The notes under the pieces: model-generated
Seen by the model: only the letters and a program-made list of their open reading frames with translations
What the model was told of the DNA's origin: nothing
The model's database searches: none
Shown here: piece by piece, positions 51,405 through 59,790 of the stretch
Layout: each line of letters opens with the position of its first letter
Position numbering within the stretch: the stretch's first letter is position 1
Position numbers and translations under genes: made by a program
Assembly: GCA_031375105.1 (NCBI GenBank)
Contig: JANMHJ010000045.1
Coordinates: forward strand, 62,001 to 126,000
Reading direction: 5' to 3'
DNA: 64,000 bases
Source of the DNA: JANMDU01 sp031375105
GTDB lineage: Bacteria > Pseudomonadota > Gammaproteobacteria > Burkholderiales > Burkholderiaceae_C

Positions 51405-51437
51405 GTGACAACGTATCGGTGAAATTGTATACACTTC
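51405..51437 (+). promoter_or_regulatory. uraH promoter with overlapping GntR operator, site 2
   Basis: GTGACA (51405-51410) and TATACA (51428-51433) are spaced by 17 nt. The site AAATTGTATACACTTC (51422-51437) covers the -10 box, which suits repression by the divergent GntR protein. Confidence 0.6.
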
Positions 51438-51461
51438 CTCTACTGTTTGGAGAACACATTC

Positions 51462-51815
51462 ATGGGCTTATCCACCCACGTCCTCGACACCATGCACGGC
51501 TGCCCCGCCTCTAACATGCGCATGCGCTTTTATGAGCAACGCGGCGATGCCCATGTGTTGCTCAAAGAATGCACGCTCAACGCCGATGGCCGCAACCCCG
51601 ATGGCCCGTTGTTTGACAACGCCTCACTTAAAGCAGGCCGCTATCGCCTAAGCTTTGATGTGGCGGCATATTTCAAAGCCAAAGGCGTGAGCCTGCCCGA
51701 GCCTGCGTTTTTAGATGTGGTGCATCTCGATTTCGGCATCGCGCATGCCGATCAACATTACCATGTGCCCTTGCTGTGCAGCCCTTGGAGCTATTCCACC
51801 TATCGGGGCAGTTGA
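51462..51815 (+). CDS. uraH: 5-hydroxyisourate hydrolase (transthyretin-like)
   Basis: Hydrolyses 5-hydroxyisourate, the urate oxidase product, to OHCU. The 117-aa protein is a bacterial transthyretin-like tetramer subunit. The catalytic features are THVLDTMHGCPASNMRM (N-terminal His) and HYHVPLLCSPWSYSTYRGS with the C-terminal YRGS motif that defines the HIUase branch. GRNPDGPLF is also typical. The ATG at 51462 starts the canonical MGLSTHVLD. An earlier in-frame ATG at 51447 is possible but less conserved. It is divergent from gntR and is followed after 63 nt by a Bug-type protein. No urate oxidase is present here. Confidence 0.95.
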   Translation: MGLSTHVLDTMHGCPASNMRMRFYEQRGDAHVLLKECTLNADGRNPDGPLFDNASLKAGRYRLSFDVAAYFKAKGVSLPEPAFLDVVHLDFGIAHADQHYHVPLLCSPWSYSTYRGS

Positions 51816-51878
51816 CACACCCGCTTCATCAAGTGCTCTGACAATGGCTCACTCAAACTGCTTTAGCGTGGAAATTTT

Positions 51879-52868
51879 TTGACAAATCGCCGAATTGCCC
51901 TTATAAAATATGCGCAGAGTGCTATCGGATTAATAGCAATTCCCGGTCTGCTGAGTGCGCAAACGGCTCAGGTGACACGCATCGTCGTGCCCTTCGCACC
52001 GGGCGCAGGAACGGATGCCGTGGGGCGCTTGGTGGCGCAGAAGTTGGGCGAGGTGATGAGTACGACCGTGGTGGTGGACAACCGTGCGGGTGCCAGCGGC
52101 GCGATTGGCGCGAAATTCGTGGCTGACAGCGCACCCGATGGCTTGACCTTGCTGCTGGCTGCTGCGCCCTTCACCACCGTGCCCGCCGCGCTGCCCAACG
52201 CAGGCTACCACCCAGTACGCCAATTTGCACCCGTGGGAATGATTGCCAGCGGCCCGCTGGTCTGGGCGGTGAACAAGGATTTACCGGTCAGCAGTTTGCG
52301 CGATTTCGTGAAATTGACCAAGGCCAAGCCCGGCTACTTCAACTACGGCAGTGCAGGCGCAGGCGGCATCAACCATCTCGTGCTCGAAATGCTGAAAAAC
52401 CGCGCTGGGATTTTCGTCACGCACATCCCCTATCGCGGCATCGCGCCCGCCACGATGGACATGATCGGCGGGCAGATTCATATGCTCACTGGCACCGTGC
52501 CCGCGCTCAACCCCTTCATCAGAGAAGGCCGCATCAAAGCGCTGGCTGTGACGGCATCGAAGCGATCAAGCGCCTTGCCCGATGTGCCCAGCATGACCGA
52601 GAGCGGGTTTGCAGGCTTTGATGTGCTCAACTATTTTGGCCTGATGGCACCGAAGGCCACGCCGCAAGCCATCGTCGAACGGCTCAATGCCGCTTTGGGC
52701 AAAGTGGTGCAGTTGCCTGATGTACGCGTCCGTTTTGCCACAGACGCATTAGAGCCAGTCAACGCTGCCTCCAGCTCACCTGCGCAACTGGCCAGCTTCA
52801 TTGAGAAAGATTTTTCCGGCTGGCGGCAAGTGGTGGCAGCGCAGAATTTGAAGATCGATGCGACTTGA
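51879..52868 (+). CDS. tripartite tricarboxylate transporter receptor (Bug/TctC family)
   Basis: A periplasmic binding protein of 329 aa. The family motifs are VTRIVVPFAPGAGTDAVGRL, VVVDNRAGASGAIGAKFVAD, YNYGSAGAGGINHL-type (here FNYGSAGAGGINHLVLEML), YRGIAPATMDMIGGQIHML and VIVERLNAALG-like sequences. No TctA/TctB partners are near, as is common for the many orphan Bug proteins of Burkholderiales. The signal peptide ALIKYAQSAIGLIAIPGLLS is encoded by a repeat copy, and no ATG lies before it. The TTG at 51879 (TTGACAAATCGC) is the best available start but has no strong ribosome-binding site. Ligand unknown. The uraH context hints at a ureide-related acid. Confidence 0.85.
   Translation: MTNRRIALIKYAQSAIGLIAIPGLLSAQTAQVTRIVVPFAPGAGTDAVGRLVAQKLGEVMSTTVVVDNRAGASGAIGAKFVADSAPDGLTLLLAAAPFTTVPAALPNAGYHPVRQFAPVGMIASGPLVWAVNKDLPVSSLRDFVKLTKAKPGYFNYGSAGAGGINHLVLEMLKNRAGIFVTHIPYRGIAPATMDMIGGQIHMLTGTVPALNPFIREGRIKALAVTASKRSSALPDVPSMTESGFAGFDVLNYFGLMAPKATPQAIVERLNAALGKVVQLPDVRVRFATDALEPVNAASSSPAQLASFIEKDFSGWRQVVAAQNLKIDAT
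51896..51940 (-). repeat. dispersed repeat, copy 17, encoding a Bug-protein signal peptide
   Basis: TGCCCTTATAAAATATGCG, CAGAGTGCTATCGGATTAAT and AGCAATT are close to consensus in reverse. Read in frame as ALIKYAQSAIGLIAI. Confidence 0.85.
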
Positions 52869-52917
52869 ATTTCGCATATTTCTGGCTCTTGACTCGCGAC
52901 TGCGTGACACGATCCCG

Positions 52918-55900
52918 TCAAGGCTTCCAATCGCGCAGCGCCACCAAGGTCTGATCCGTCAGCTTGTCTATCAAGGCAATTTGCGCAGCAGCATCCGCAG
53001 GCCAACCTCCTGTCTTGCAGGCCTGCTCCAATTCTGAGCACGCGTCAGACAAGGCCACCGCACCCACGTTTGATGCCGCGCCTTTGAGCGCATGCGCACG
53101 AAGCGAGAGCAACGCAGGATCGGTGGTGGCCAGGCTGGCCGTGATGTCGTTACGGCGCTCGGGCGCGTCGTGAATGAACAAGCCCATCACCTCGCGCGTC
53201 ATGCTGCGCTCATCGTCGTCAAACTCTTTGAATTGATCCAGACGGCTCCAATCCATCAGCTGCATTTCAACCGGTGGTATAGAAGCTTCTTCAAGGCTTT
53301 TTAGCTCATTTCCCGTTATAGAATCTGCGTTGTTTGCTATTAAAAAAGGAGCGTTATACAGGGCATCTGGCAAAGCATCTTGAGACACGCGCGCATACTG
53401 CGTGAGCCCCATAGACAACTCGTCTAGGCGCAGCGGTTTGGGCAAAAAGCCGATCATGCCTGCATTCAAGCAGCGCTGGCGATCTTCTTCCAGCACGGAA
53501 GCCGTCAAGGCAATGATCGGGGGCGCTTTAGTGCCATGCGTGCTAATGATCAGGCGCGCAGCGCCATAGCCATCCAGCACCGGCATGTTGGCATCCATCA
53601 ACACGGCAGCAAAGCGCTTGCCGCCCGCTTGCATGGAAGCGGCCACACTGTCAGCCGCCTGCTGGCCATCCATCACGCTCACCGACTCATAGCCCAGTTT
53701 GGTCAACATGCTCACAGCCACTTTGATATTGATCAAGTTGTCGTCAGCTACGAGGATAGTTTGGTTTTTGGCGACGACTTTCTTCGGCGACTCCACGGCC
53801 AAACGTGTGCTGTGCGCATACAAAATACGCGCCAGAATATTGAACAGCTGAGATTGCCGGTAAGGTTTGAGCAGCTTGCCTGCAAACTCACGGGCCTCGC
53901 CCTCAGTGGGCAAGGTGCCGGAGGTGAGCAACACAAGCTGCATTTGTGGCTTGATTTTGTGCAGCGCCTGCGCAAACATCACGCCATCCATTTCGGGCAT
54001 GTGCATATCCGTCACCACCACATCCGCATCGCGGGTGCTCAGCCATCGCAGTGCTTCGGGTGCGTTATTGAAAGCCACCGTGTTCATCTTCCAGCGCTTG
54101 AGTTGCTTATCCAAAATCTGGATGTTGACAGGCATATCGTCCACGATCACGGCCAGCTTGCCCTCTAGGCTGGCCAGCTCCATGATGGACGTTTCAGATT
54201 GATTGGGCGCATCGCTGTAATGCATGCGGGCAGTGAACCAGAAGGTCGCGCCTTGGCCTGCTTCAGATTCCAGCCCCACTTGCCCGCCCATCAGCTCGGC
54301 CAAGCGCTTACAAATCGCCAAGCCCAGCCCGGTGCCACCGAATTTTCGCGTGGTGGAGGCATCAACTTGCGTGAACGATTGGAAGAGCGCACTTTGGCGC
54401 TCTTTTGGAATCCCAATGCCGCTGTCTTTCACACGAAATTCCACCAGTGCGCCTGGCTGCGAGCGGCCGTCGATCACACGATTCACATCAAAATCTTCTA
54501 TCAAATGCGCGGAGACGAGAATATGTCCTTTCTCGGTGAACTTCACGGCATTGCCCAAGAAATTGAGCAGGATTTGGCGCAAGCGCGTGACATCACCACG
54601 CACCCAAGCGGGCACATCATCGCCCACATCCACCAGCAGCTCCAGGCCTTTTTCTCGCGCACGTGCTGCACCAATATCGCAAGCTTCTTCAATCGTGCTC
54701 TGCACAGAGAGGGGTTCGCTCTCCATCTCCAGTTTGCCCGACTCGATTTTTGAGAAATCCAAAATATCGTTGATCACCGAGAGCAGTTGGTCGCTGGACA
54801 CGCGCATGGTGTGCAGAAAATCCTGCTGCTCTTCATTCAGCGGTGTATCGGCCATGAGCGTGGTCATGCCCACCACGCCGTTAAGTGGCGTGCGAATTTC
54901 ATGGCTCATGGTGGCCAAGAATGCGGCTTTGGCGCGCACTGCGCCGAGTGCCGCTTCGCGCGATTCTTCGAGTTCTTGCGTGCGCAGCGCGACGCGCTCT
55001 TCTAAATACTCGTTCGCATCTTGCAATGCCTGTTTCTGCCCTTCAATCGCAATGCGGTTGTTTTGAATTTCCTCTGCACTGTGATGCAGGGTGCGTGCCA
55101 GCTCGCGCACTTCCAAGATACGCGCTTGAGATAGCAACGCCGGCACACGGCCTCGCCCCATCTCCTGCGCTGCTTGCATCAAGTTTTCGAATCGCCGGGA
55201 CATACGCCAAGCCAGCAAACCTGCCAGCAAAGCGCCCACGACCAATACGCCCGCCATGAGAAGCATAGCTCGCTCCAAGCCTTGCTCAGCCTCGTTTGAA
55301 AAATCCAACTCTGGAGCGGCCACGATCAAAGTCAAAGGCAAACCTAAGTGCTCAGCGAAGGGCCGCATCGAGACCAAGGTGTCGCCCAAGGAAGTCTGGA
55401 TCACGCCATTGAAGCGCTCGCGTTGGGCAGAATCAGATTGGCGCTTACCGATCAAGGGCTGCATCTGTGCAAACGCTTCGCGCGCGACTACGTTGGCGCT
55501 GTTGGAAGGTTGCTGCCGAATCAGTTTGCCATCTTGCTCTACAAAGAGCGGATCGCCGGCCGAGCTGGCCACCAACTGACCGCCGTCATCCACAATGAAT
55601 GCTACGCCACGCGCTGAGATGTTGATCACTTGCAGTGCTTCAGACAATTGCTTGAGATACAAATCCGCCGCAAACACGCCGAGCACGCCGCCATCGTCAT
55701 CAAACACCGGTTGCGCCACCGTGATCAGCAACTGCTTTTTCGATGCAGACAAATAGACGGGCGTGAAGATCCGCTCACGCTTATCAACAGCTTGCATATA
55801 CCAAGGCCGCGTGCGGGGCTCATAATTTCGCGGTTCAGGATCCAGTTTTTGGCTGCGATCACCGGGTGTGATCGCAGAGTAAAACTGGCGGCCTTCATCG

Positions 55901-56346
55901 TCTTGGCGGCGTATGCCAATGCGCATCGCGCCAGTGCCGCCACGCGAGAGTTGCTCTACGCCATGAAAATCACCTTTGTTCGTGCCAAAGTAAAGATAGG
56001 GCACATCAGCTGCCATGCGTGTGAGCGAACTGGCCAAGCGTTCAAATTCTTCCGGCTGGTTGATCAAGCGACGCGCTGCTTTGGTTTGTGCATCGCTGGG
56101 CGCAGGCGCAATCAAGCCATTGAGCACCAAGCCTGCGGTTTGCAATTGCACTTCGGCATCGCCTTGCACGCGCTGCATAACGTCTTTGATGACCTTTTGC
56201 GACAACTGATCCACCGTTTGCACATTGCTGGAGTAAAGCAACCAGCCTACCAGCATCGCAGGCACTACGGCAAACAAGAGCAGTAAAGTCATCGACAGGC
56301 TGCGAACCGTCCAGCTCCAACGCGGCTGGCTTATGTGATCTTTCAT
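52918..56346 (-). CDS. hybrid sensor histidine kinase with Cache, HisKA, two receivers and HPt
   Basis: An inner-membrane phosphorelay protein, 1142 aa from the ATG at 56346 (MKDHISQPRW, preceded by GAGAAAG). The order is a first membrane helix (SMTLLLLFAVVPAMLVGWLL) and a periplasmic dCache-like sensor (about 35-355; YYSAITPGDRSQK-type, GVLGVFAADLYLKQLSEAL). A second membrane helix (LLMAGVLVVGALLAGLLAW), HAMP and a coiled coil follow, then HisKA FLATMSHEIRTPLNGVVGM (phospho-His), HATPase GNAVKFTEKGH and FGGTGLGLAICKRLAE. Receiver 1 is VVVTDMHMPEMDGVMFAQAL, receiver 2 AVLMDANMPVLDGYGAARLI, and the HPt domain near the C-terminus has AHALKGAASNVGA (phospho-His). A repeat copy encodes FLIANNADSITGNE between receiver 2 and HPt. 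The signal is unknown. It lies downstream of a receiver-cyclase gene. Confidence 0.9.
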   Translation of the reverse strand: MKDHISQPRWSWTVRSLSMTLLLLFAVVPAMLVGWLLYSSNVQTVDQLSQKVIKDVMQRVQGDAEVQLQTAGLVLNGLIAPAPSDAQTKAARRLINQPEEFERLASSLTRMAADVPYLYFGTNKGDFHGVEQLSRGGTGAMRIGIRRQDDEGRQFYSAITPGDRSQKLDPEPRNYEPRTRPWYMQAVDKRERIFTPVYLSASKKQLLITVAQPVFDDDGGVLGVFAADLYLKQLSEALQVINISARGVAFIVDDGGQLVASSAGDPLFVEQDGKLIRQQPSNSANVVAREAFAQMQPLIGKRQSDSAQRERFNGVIQTSLGDTLVSMRPFAEHLGLPLTLIVAAPELDFSNEAEQGLERAMLLMAGVLVVGALLAGLLAWRMSRRFENLMQAAQEMGRGRVPALLSQARILEVRELARTLHHSAEEIQNNRIAIEGQKQALQDANEYLEERVALRTQELEESREAALGAVRAKAAFLATMSHEIRTPLNGVVGMTTLMADTPLNEEQQDFLHTMRVSSDQLLSVINDILDFSKIESGKLEMESEPLSVQSTIEEACDIGAARAREKGLELLVDVGDDVPAWVRGDVTRLRQILLNFLGNAVKFTEKGHILVSAHLIEDFDVNRVIDGRSQPGALVEFRVKDSGIGIPKERQSALFQSFTQVDASTTRKFGGTGLGLAICKRLAELMGGQVGLESEAGQGATFWFTARMHYSDAPNQSETSIMELASLEGKLAVIVDDMPVNIQILDKQLKRWKMNTVAFNNAPEALRWLSTRDADVVVTDMHMPEMDGVMFAQALHKIKPQMQLVLLTSGTLPTEGEAREFAGKLLKPYRQSQLFNILARILYAHSTRLAVESPKKVVAKNQTILVADDNLINIKVAVSMLTKLGYESVSVMDGQQAADSVAASMQAGGKRFAAVLMDANMPVLDGYGAARLIISTHGTKAPPIIALTASVLEEDRQRCLNAGMIGFLPKPLRLDELSMGLTQYARVSQDALPDALYNAPFLIANNADSITGNELKSLEEASIPPVEMQLMDWSRLDQFKEFDDDERSMTREVMGLFIHDAPERRNDITASLATTDPALLSLRAHALKGAASNVGAVALSDACSELEQACKTGGWPADAAAQIALIDKLTDQTLVALRDWKP
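53301..53352 (-). repeat. dispersed repeat, copy 18, inside the hybrid kinase
   Basis: TTTCCCGTTATAGAATCTGC, GTTGTTTGCTATTAAAAAAG match the family in reverse. Read on the coding strand as FLIANNADSITGNE in the linker before the HPt domain. Confidence 0.75.
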
Positions 56347-56411
56347 ATCAACGCTTTCTCGCAGGACGATTTTCAAAACAGGGCTGCATCAGGCCAAGGC
56401 GAGCATCCGAT

Positions 56412-57524
56412 TCAAAGCGCCACCAGCTCAACCGCATCCACCGTGCCGCTGCGCCCAGGCATCTGGAGCATGGCGCGGCGGCCACTGCGTGCCACCGTTG
56501 TGACCATGCGCTGGGTTTGCACTGATGCGGCAATCGGCCAATCCAGCGCGGGCTGGCTTTGAAACATTTTAAGTACGGTGGTCACGGTTTCGCCCACAGG
56601 TGTGAGTTGCCCACCACCGCCAAACAGGCCCTCTAGCTTGGCAAAACTCACCGGGCCGGAATGCAGCCCGACACTGAGGCCAAAAGGCGGCAAACCGCGT
56701 TCGCCAAATTTTTGTTTGACGAAAGCATCCAAGCGACGCGTGCCATCTTGCAAGCCAAAAGCGGCTTTGGCTGCGCGCATCGCGTGGTTGACCGAACTGG
56801 TGTCGGTAGTTTCAACAAACACACACAACATGCCATCGCCTAAGAACTGCATATAGTGCGAACCGAAAAGATGCACCGTGTCGCCCACACTGGAATAAAA
56901 CTGCTGCACCACTTGACTCAGCTCGCTGGAAGACAATCGCTGCGTCCAAGCGGTGTAGTCGCGCATATCAGCGTACAAAACGGTCGCGCTGGCAAAACGT
57001 TCGCCAGACTCAGCCTGCTGATGGCTGTCTGGCCATTGGGCAGAAAGCTCCTTGGCCATGCGCCTTTCATACAGGCGGCCAATTTTGTCTTGCTGATCAG
57101 CTAAGGCAGAGGCCACGGCGCGATCCACAATTTGCGCTTGCACGGCTTCCGCGCGCACCAATTTTGACAGCTGCGCATTCACGGCATCGCGCAGCTCTTG
57201 CGGCGCGAAGGGCTTGGTGAGGTAGTCGTCCGCCCCGGTGTTCATGCCTTGGCGCATGTGAGCACGATCTTGCAAAGAAGTGAGCAAGATGATGGGGGTG
57301 GTGGTGATGTTTTCATCCGCACGCACCGCTTCCAATACGCCAAAACCATCCAGATTGGGCATCTGCACATCGCTCACCACCAAATCAGGCTTGTGCTCGC
57401 GTATCAAGGCCAAGCCGAGTGCGCCATCTTCTGCGGCCAGCACGTCGTAGCCCTCTTTACGCAACACGGCCGAGACAAGCACGCGCGTGCTTGCATCATC
57501 ATCCATCACAACGATCAAGGGCAT
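56412..57524 (-). CDS. response regulator with class III nucleotidyl cyclase output
   Basis: A cytoplasmic regulator, 370 aa. Residues about 3-120 are a receiver (IVVMDDDASTRVLVSAVLRK, phospho-Asp in DLVVSDVQMPNLDGFGVLEA, Lys in DDYLTKPFAPQELRD). A coiled linker leads to a class III cyclase domain (about 180-365): TVLYADMRDYTAWTQRLSSS and YMQFLGDGMLCVF hold the two metal Asp residues, and GLSVGLHSGPVSFAKLEG and QLTPVGETV follow. The Lys/Asp pair for adenine recognition cannot be confirmed by eye, so cAMP or cGMP is open. The ATG at 57524 is preferred to a TTG at 57530. It begins 2 nt after the lipase gene stop. The hybrid kinase starts 65 nt downstream and is its likely phosphodonor. Confidence 0.87.
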   Translation of the reverse strand: MPLIVVMDDDASTRVLVSAVLRKEGYDVLAAEDGALGLALIREHKPDLVVSDVQMPNLDGFGVLEAVRADENITTTPIILLTSLQDRAHMRQGMNTGADDYLTKPFAPQELRDAVNAQLSKLVRAEAVQAQIVDRAVASALADQQDKIGRLYERRMAKELSAQWPDSHQQAESGERFASATVLYADMRDYTAWTQRLSSSELSQVVQQFYSSVGDTVHLFGSHYMQFLGDGMLCVFVETTDTSSVNHAMRAAKAAFGLQDGTRRLDAFVKQKFGERGLPPFGLSVGLHSGPVSFAKLEGLFGGGGQLTPVGETVTTVLKMFQSQPALDWPIAASVQTQRMVTTVARSGRRAMLQMPGRSGTVDAVELVAL

Positions 57525-57526
57525 GG

Positions 57527-58429
57527 TCAAATCTCCAGGAGGCCGAAACAGGCCTGTTGTATGTCGTTCGAAAACACCAGTTGCACATGCGCATAGCCTG
57601 CAACGTGACGATTATCCGCTCCGGGCAGGGTAGCTGAGCTGGCGGGGAAGACGATATTGTCGCAATGCGAGTAGTAGCAAGTGCAATGCTGCGCAAAATT
57701 GTCGGGCAAATGCGACGCATTGTGTTGTTGCCAGAGACTGCCTTGGCGCATTTCGCGCCCGTTTGTCGTAGACGACCAAGCGGCCATCGCCGTGCCTTGA
57801 TGCGGCGTGCCCAGGGTGACGATGCGGTGCACTCTGCCCATGCCCTGGCTGCCGAGCAACTGCGCTGCCCAAGCGCGAATCGCCAAACCGCCCATACTGT
57901 GGCCGACGATCACGGGCGGCAGACCCGTCGCTTGCTCAACTTGCTTCACGGCCGCTTCCACCACCTGCGCATAGTTGCTGATCGTGCCAAAAGCGGGTTC
58001 TAAATCCACCGACACGAAAACACGATTCTCCGCCTGTAAGCGCAGCATCCAATCTGTCCACAAAGCGCGATTGCAGAAAAAACCGTGCACCAGCACCATG
58101 CCGCGCTTGCCCGGCTTGGGCTGCAAATGATTGGCCATTGCCCTGTGTCGAAACGGCTGCCACCAGCAAAACACGGTAGCGGCTGCGCGCCCTTCCGCTA
58201 GCCAAGCTCGCAGCCACTGTGCCAGGCTAGCGGGCTGCACGGTATCGCTGCGATTGACATGCGCTGCCCAAAGGCATTGCACTCCCAAAATCATCGGCGT
58301 GAGAAGCAAAGGCATCAAAAGGCACAAGACGGCCCAGCCACGCTGGCCACTCCAAGCCCAAGCAGCCAGCAGCCACCAAAAAATCAAACTACCCAGCGTG
58401 ATAAAGCGCTGTAGCCAAGCATTGGTCAT
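57527..58429 (-). CDS. alpha/beta-hydrolase, lipase-like, membrane anchored
   Basis: A 300-aa protein with two N-terminal membrane segments (ITLGSLIFWWLLAAWAW and GWAVLCLLMPLLLTPMILGV) and an alpha/beta-hydrolase domain. The oxyanion HG is in GMVLVHGFFCNRALWTDW, the nucleophile in VIVGHSMGGLAIRAWAA (Gly-His-Ser-Met-Gly), then VTLGTPHQGTAMAAW. The catalytic His is probably in VAGYAHVQLVFS. This resembles triacylglycerol lipase-like or PGAP1-like hydrolases of Burkholderiales. The start at 58429 follows the family-like MTNAW. The frame extends to 58576 through the tRNA region and is rejected there. Confidence 0.82.
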   Translation of the reverse strand: MTNAWLQRFITLGSLIFWWLLAAWAWSGQRGWAVLCLLMPLLLTPMILGVQCLWAAHVNRSDTVQPASLAQWLRAWLAEGRAAATVFCWWQPFRHRAMANHLQPKPGKRGMVLVHGFFCNRALWTDWMLRLQAENRVFVSVDLEPAFGTISNYAQVVEAAVKQVEQATGLPPVIVGHSMGGLAIRAWAAQLLGSQGMGRVHRIVTLGTPHQGTAMAAWSSTTNGREMRQGSLWQQHNASHLPDNFAQHCTCYYSHCDNIVFPASSATLPGADNRHVAGYAHVQLVFSNDIQQACFGLLEI

Positions 58430-58495
58430 GTTGTTGTTCCTCTGTTGTTGGCATGATACAGAGAGATGCTGCGCTTGAGGAAGAGCTTTCACCCC

Positions 58496-58533
58496 AAAAA
58501 AAATCCCCGCCAGCGGTTGCGGGCAGGGATTTG
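58496..58533 (-). terminator. terminator downstream of tRNA-Met
   Basis: On the minus strand AAATCCCTGCCCGC, AACC, GCTGGCGGGGATTT form a stem with a four-nt loop, followed by a run of T (complement of the A-run 58496-58503). It ends the tRNA-Met transcript 5 nt after CCA and insulates the lipase gene. Confidence 0.85.
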
Positions 58534-58537
58534 CATT

Positions 58538-58614
58538 TGGTGGTGATAGGTGGATTTGAACCACCGACATCAGCATTATGAATGCTGCGCTCTAACCAAC
58601 TGAGCTATATCACC
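58538..58614 (-). tRNA. tRNA-Met(CAT), elongator type
   Basis: A 77-nt tRNA: acceptor GGTGATA/TATCACC, D-arm GCTCAGTTGGTTAGAGC, anticodon stem CAGCA/TGCTG with loop TTCATAA, T-arm GGTGGTTCAAATCCACC, CCA encoded. It does not have the initiator features (no unpaired first position). A tRNA-Ile2 with lysidine-modified CAT is the alternative, but the body fits elongator Met. Confidence 0.93.
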
Positions 58615-58651
58615 GAAGGAACAGGATTATACCGAAGATCGCCAGGCGGCC

Positions 58652-59428
58652 TTATTCGTGTTTGAAGGCAGCTTTGCGTTTGTTGACGAAAGCATCCATG
58701 CCCTCTTTTTGGTCTTGAGTGGCAAACAGCGCGTGAAACAGGCGGCGCTCAAACATCACGCCATCAGCCAAACTGCTCTCAAACGCGCGGTTCACGCTTT
58801 CTTTGGCGGCCATGGTGGCAATTTGGCTGTATTCGCAAATTGTATTCGCTGCGGCCAAGACTTCGTCCTGCAAACTGGCCAGCGGCACCACGCGGCTCAC
58901 AAGCCCTGCACGCTCAGCCTCAGCAGCATCCATCATGCGCCCAGTGAGCGCCAAATCCATCGCTTTGGCTTTGCCCACCGCACGCGGCAGGCGCTGCGTG
59001 CCGCCCGCGCCGGGGATGATGCCCAACTTGATCTCAGGTTGGCCGAATTTCGCGTTGTCCGCCGCGATGATGAAGTCACACATCATCGCCAGCTCGCAGC
59101 CGCCGCCTAAGGCGAAGCCACTCACTGCGGCAATCACGGGTTTGCGGATCGTGCGGATGGTTTCCCAGTTTTTGGTGATGTAGTCGCCTTTGTACACGTC
59201 GGCAAAGCTGTAGGTGGCCATCGCGCCAATGTCTGCGCCAGCGGCAAAGGCTTTTTCGCTGCCGGTGATGATCATGCAGCCAATGGCTTCATCCGCATCA
59301 AAGGCTTTAAGCGCAGCGCCCAGTTCGTCCATGAGTTGGCCGTTCAAGGCGTTGAGTTGTTTAGGGCGGTTCAGTGTGATTTTGCCAACTGAGCCGAGGG
59401 TTTCTGTGATGAGGAGTTCGTAGGTCAT
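58652..59428 (-). CDS. enoyl-CoA hydratase (crotonase family)
   Basis: Hydration of 2-enoyl-CoA in beta-oxidation or aromatic-acid degradation. The 258-aa protein has SGFALGGGCELAMMCDFIIA (oxyanion Gly and catalytic Glu) and FGQPEIKLGIIPGAGGTQRL (second Glu), so both catalytic residues are present. It also has the CoA-binding AFAAGADIGAM. MTYELLITETLGSVGKITLN is the normal start. It is divergent from paaG across 360 bp. It may serve the phenylacetate route (PaaF-like), but family similarity to short-chain hydratases is equally good. Confidence 0.92.
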   Translation of the reverse strand: MTYELLITETLGSVGKITLNRPKQLNALNGQLMDELGAALKAFDADEAIGCMIITGSEKAFAAGADIGAMATYSFADVYKGDYITKNWETIRTIRKPVIAAVSGFALGGGCELAMMCDFIIAADNAKFGQPEIKLGIIPGAGGTQRLPRAVGKAKAMDLALTGRMMDAAEAERAGLVSRVVPLASLQDEVLAAANTICEYSQIATMAAKESVNRAFESSLADGVMFERRLFHALFATQDQKEGMDAFVNKRKAAFKHE

Positions 59429-59483
59429 TTGGCAATCATAGCGTTGCTTTCTTTCTTTGGCTTTGCACTAGGTTTGCGTGCAG

Positions 59484-59610
59484 AAGCCTCGGCGAGCCGA
59501 CTGCGCTTGGGCTATCCCCCTCCGCGAATGTCCTCCTGCGGGCTACGCCCGCATTCCCCCTTGACTTCGCTGCGGGAGATAACCCAATCACAGTCGGTTT
59601 TCTGAGGCTT
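59484..59610. repeat. 127-bp imperfect palindrome with internal hairpin
   Basis: The outer arms AAGCCTCGGCGAGCCGACTG (from 59484) and CAGTCGGTTTTCTGAGGCTT (59591-59610) are reverse complements with few mismatches and extend inward to GGGCTATC / GATAACCC. The centre holds GCGGGC TAC GCCCGC flanked by GAATG and CATTC. This resembles a REP/BIME-like or terminator-like element. Confidence 0.7.
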
Positions 59611-59652
59611 TAGTTCACTGCATGCAATCCTAGTTCGGTGCGTAATAACTAC

Positions 59653-59690
59653 AAATTTCATAGCACTCTGCACAATAAATACGCCGGCAG
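59653..59690 (+). repeat. dispersed repeat, copy 19
   Basis: AATTTCATAGCACTCTGCAC then ATAAATACGCCGGC keeps the first half of the family. The second half is degraded. Confidence 0.5.
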
Positions 59691-59790
59691 TATGCTCAAA
59701 ACAGCATCAAAATAACCGTTACACCTTAGATTTCCCGTCTGCGCGGTTGGGCAATAGATTTTTCGGGTAAATTAAGCTCAGGAGACACCG

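Larger units (their letters stand above)
59429..59790. other. intergenic region between divergent hydratase and paaG
   Basis: About 360 bp with no gene. It holds a large imperfect palindrome (59484-59610) and a repeat copy (59653-59690). The ribosome-binding site of paaG is AGGAGA at 59780-59785. No promoter is certain. Confidence 0.55.

Noticed and set aside
58538..58614. Initiator tRNA or tRNA-Ile2 for the CAT anticodon gene
   Set aside because: The acceptor end is fully paired and the anticodon stem lacks the three G-C pairs of an initiator. Ile2 identity remains possible but less likely.
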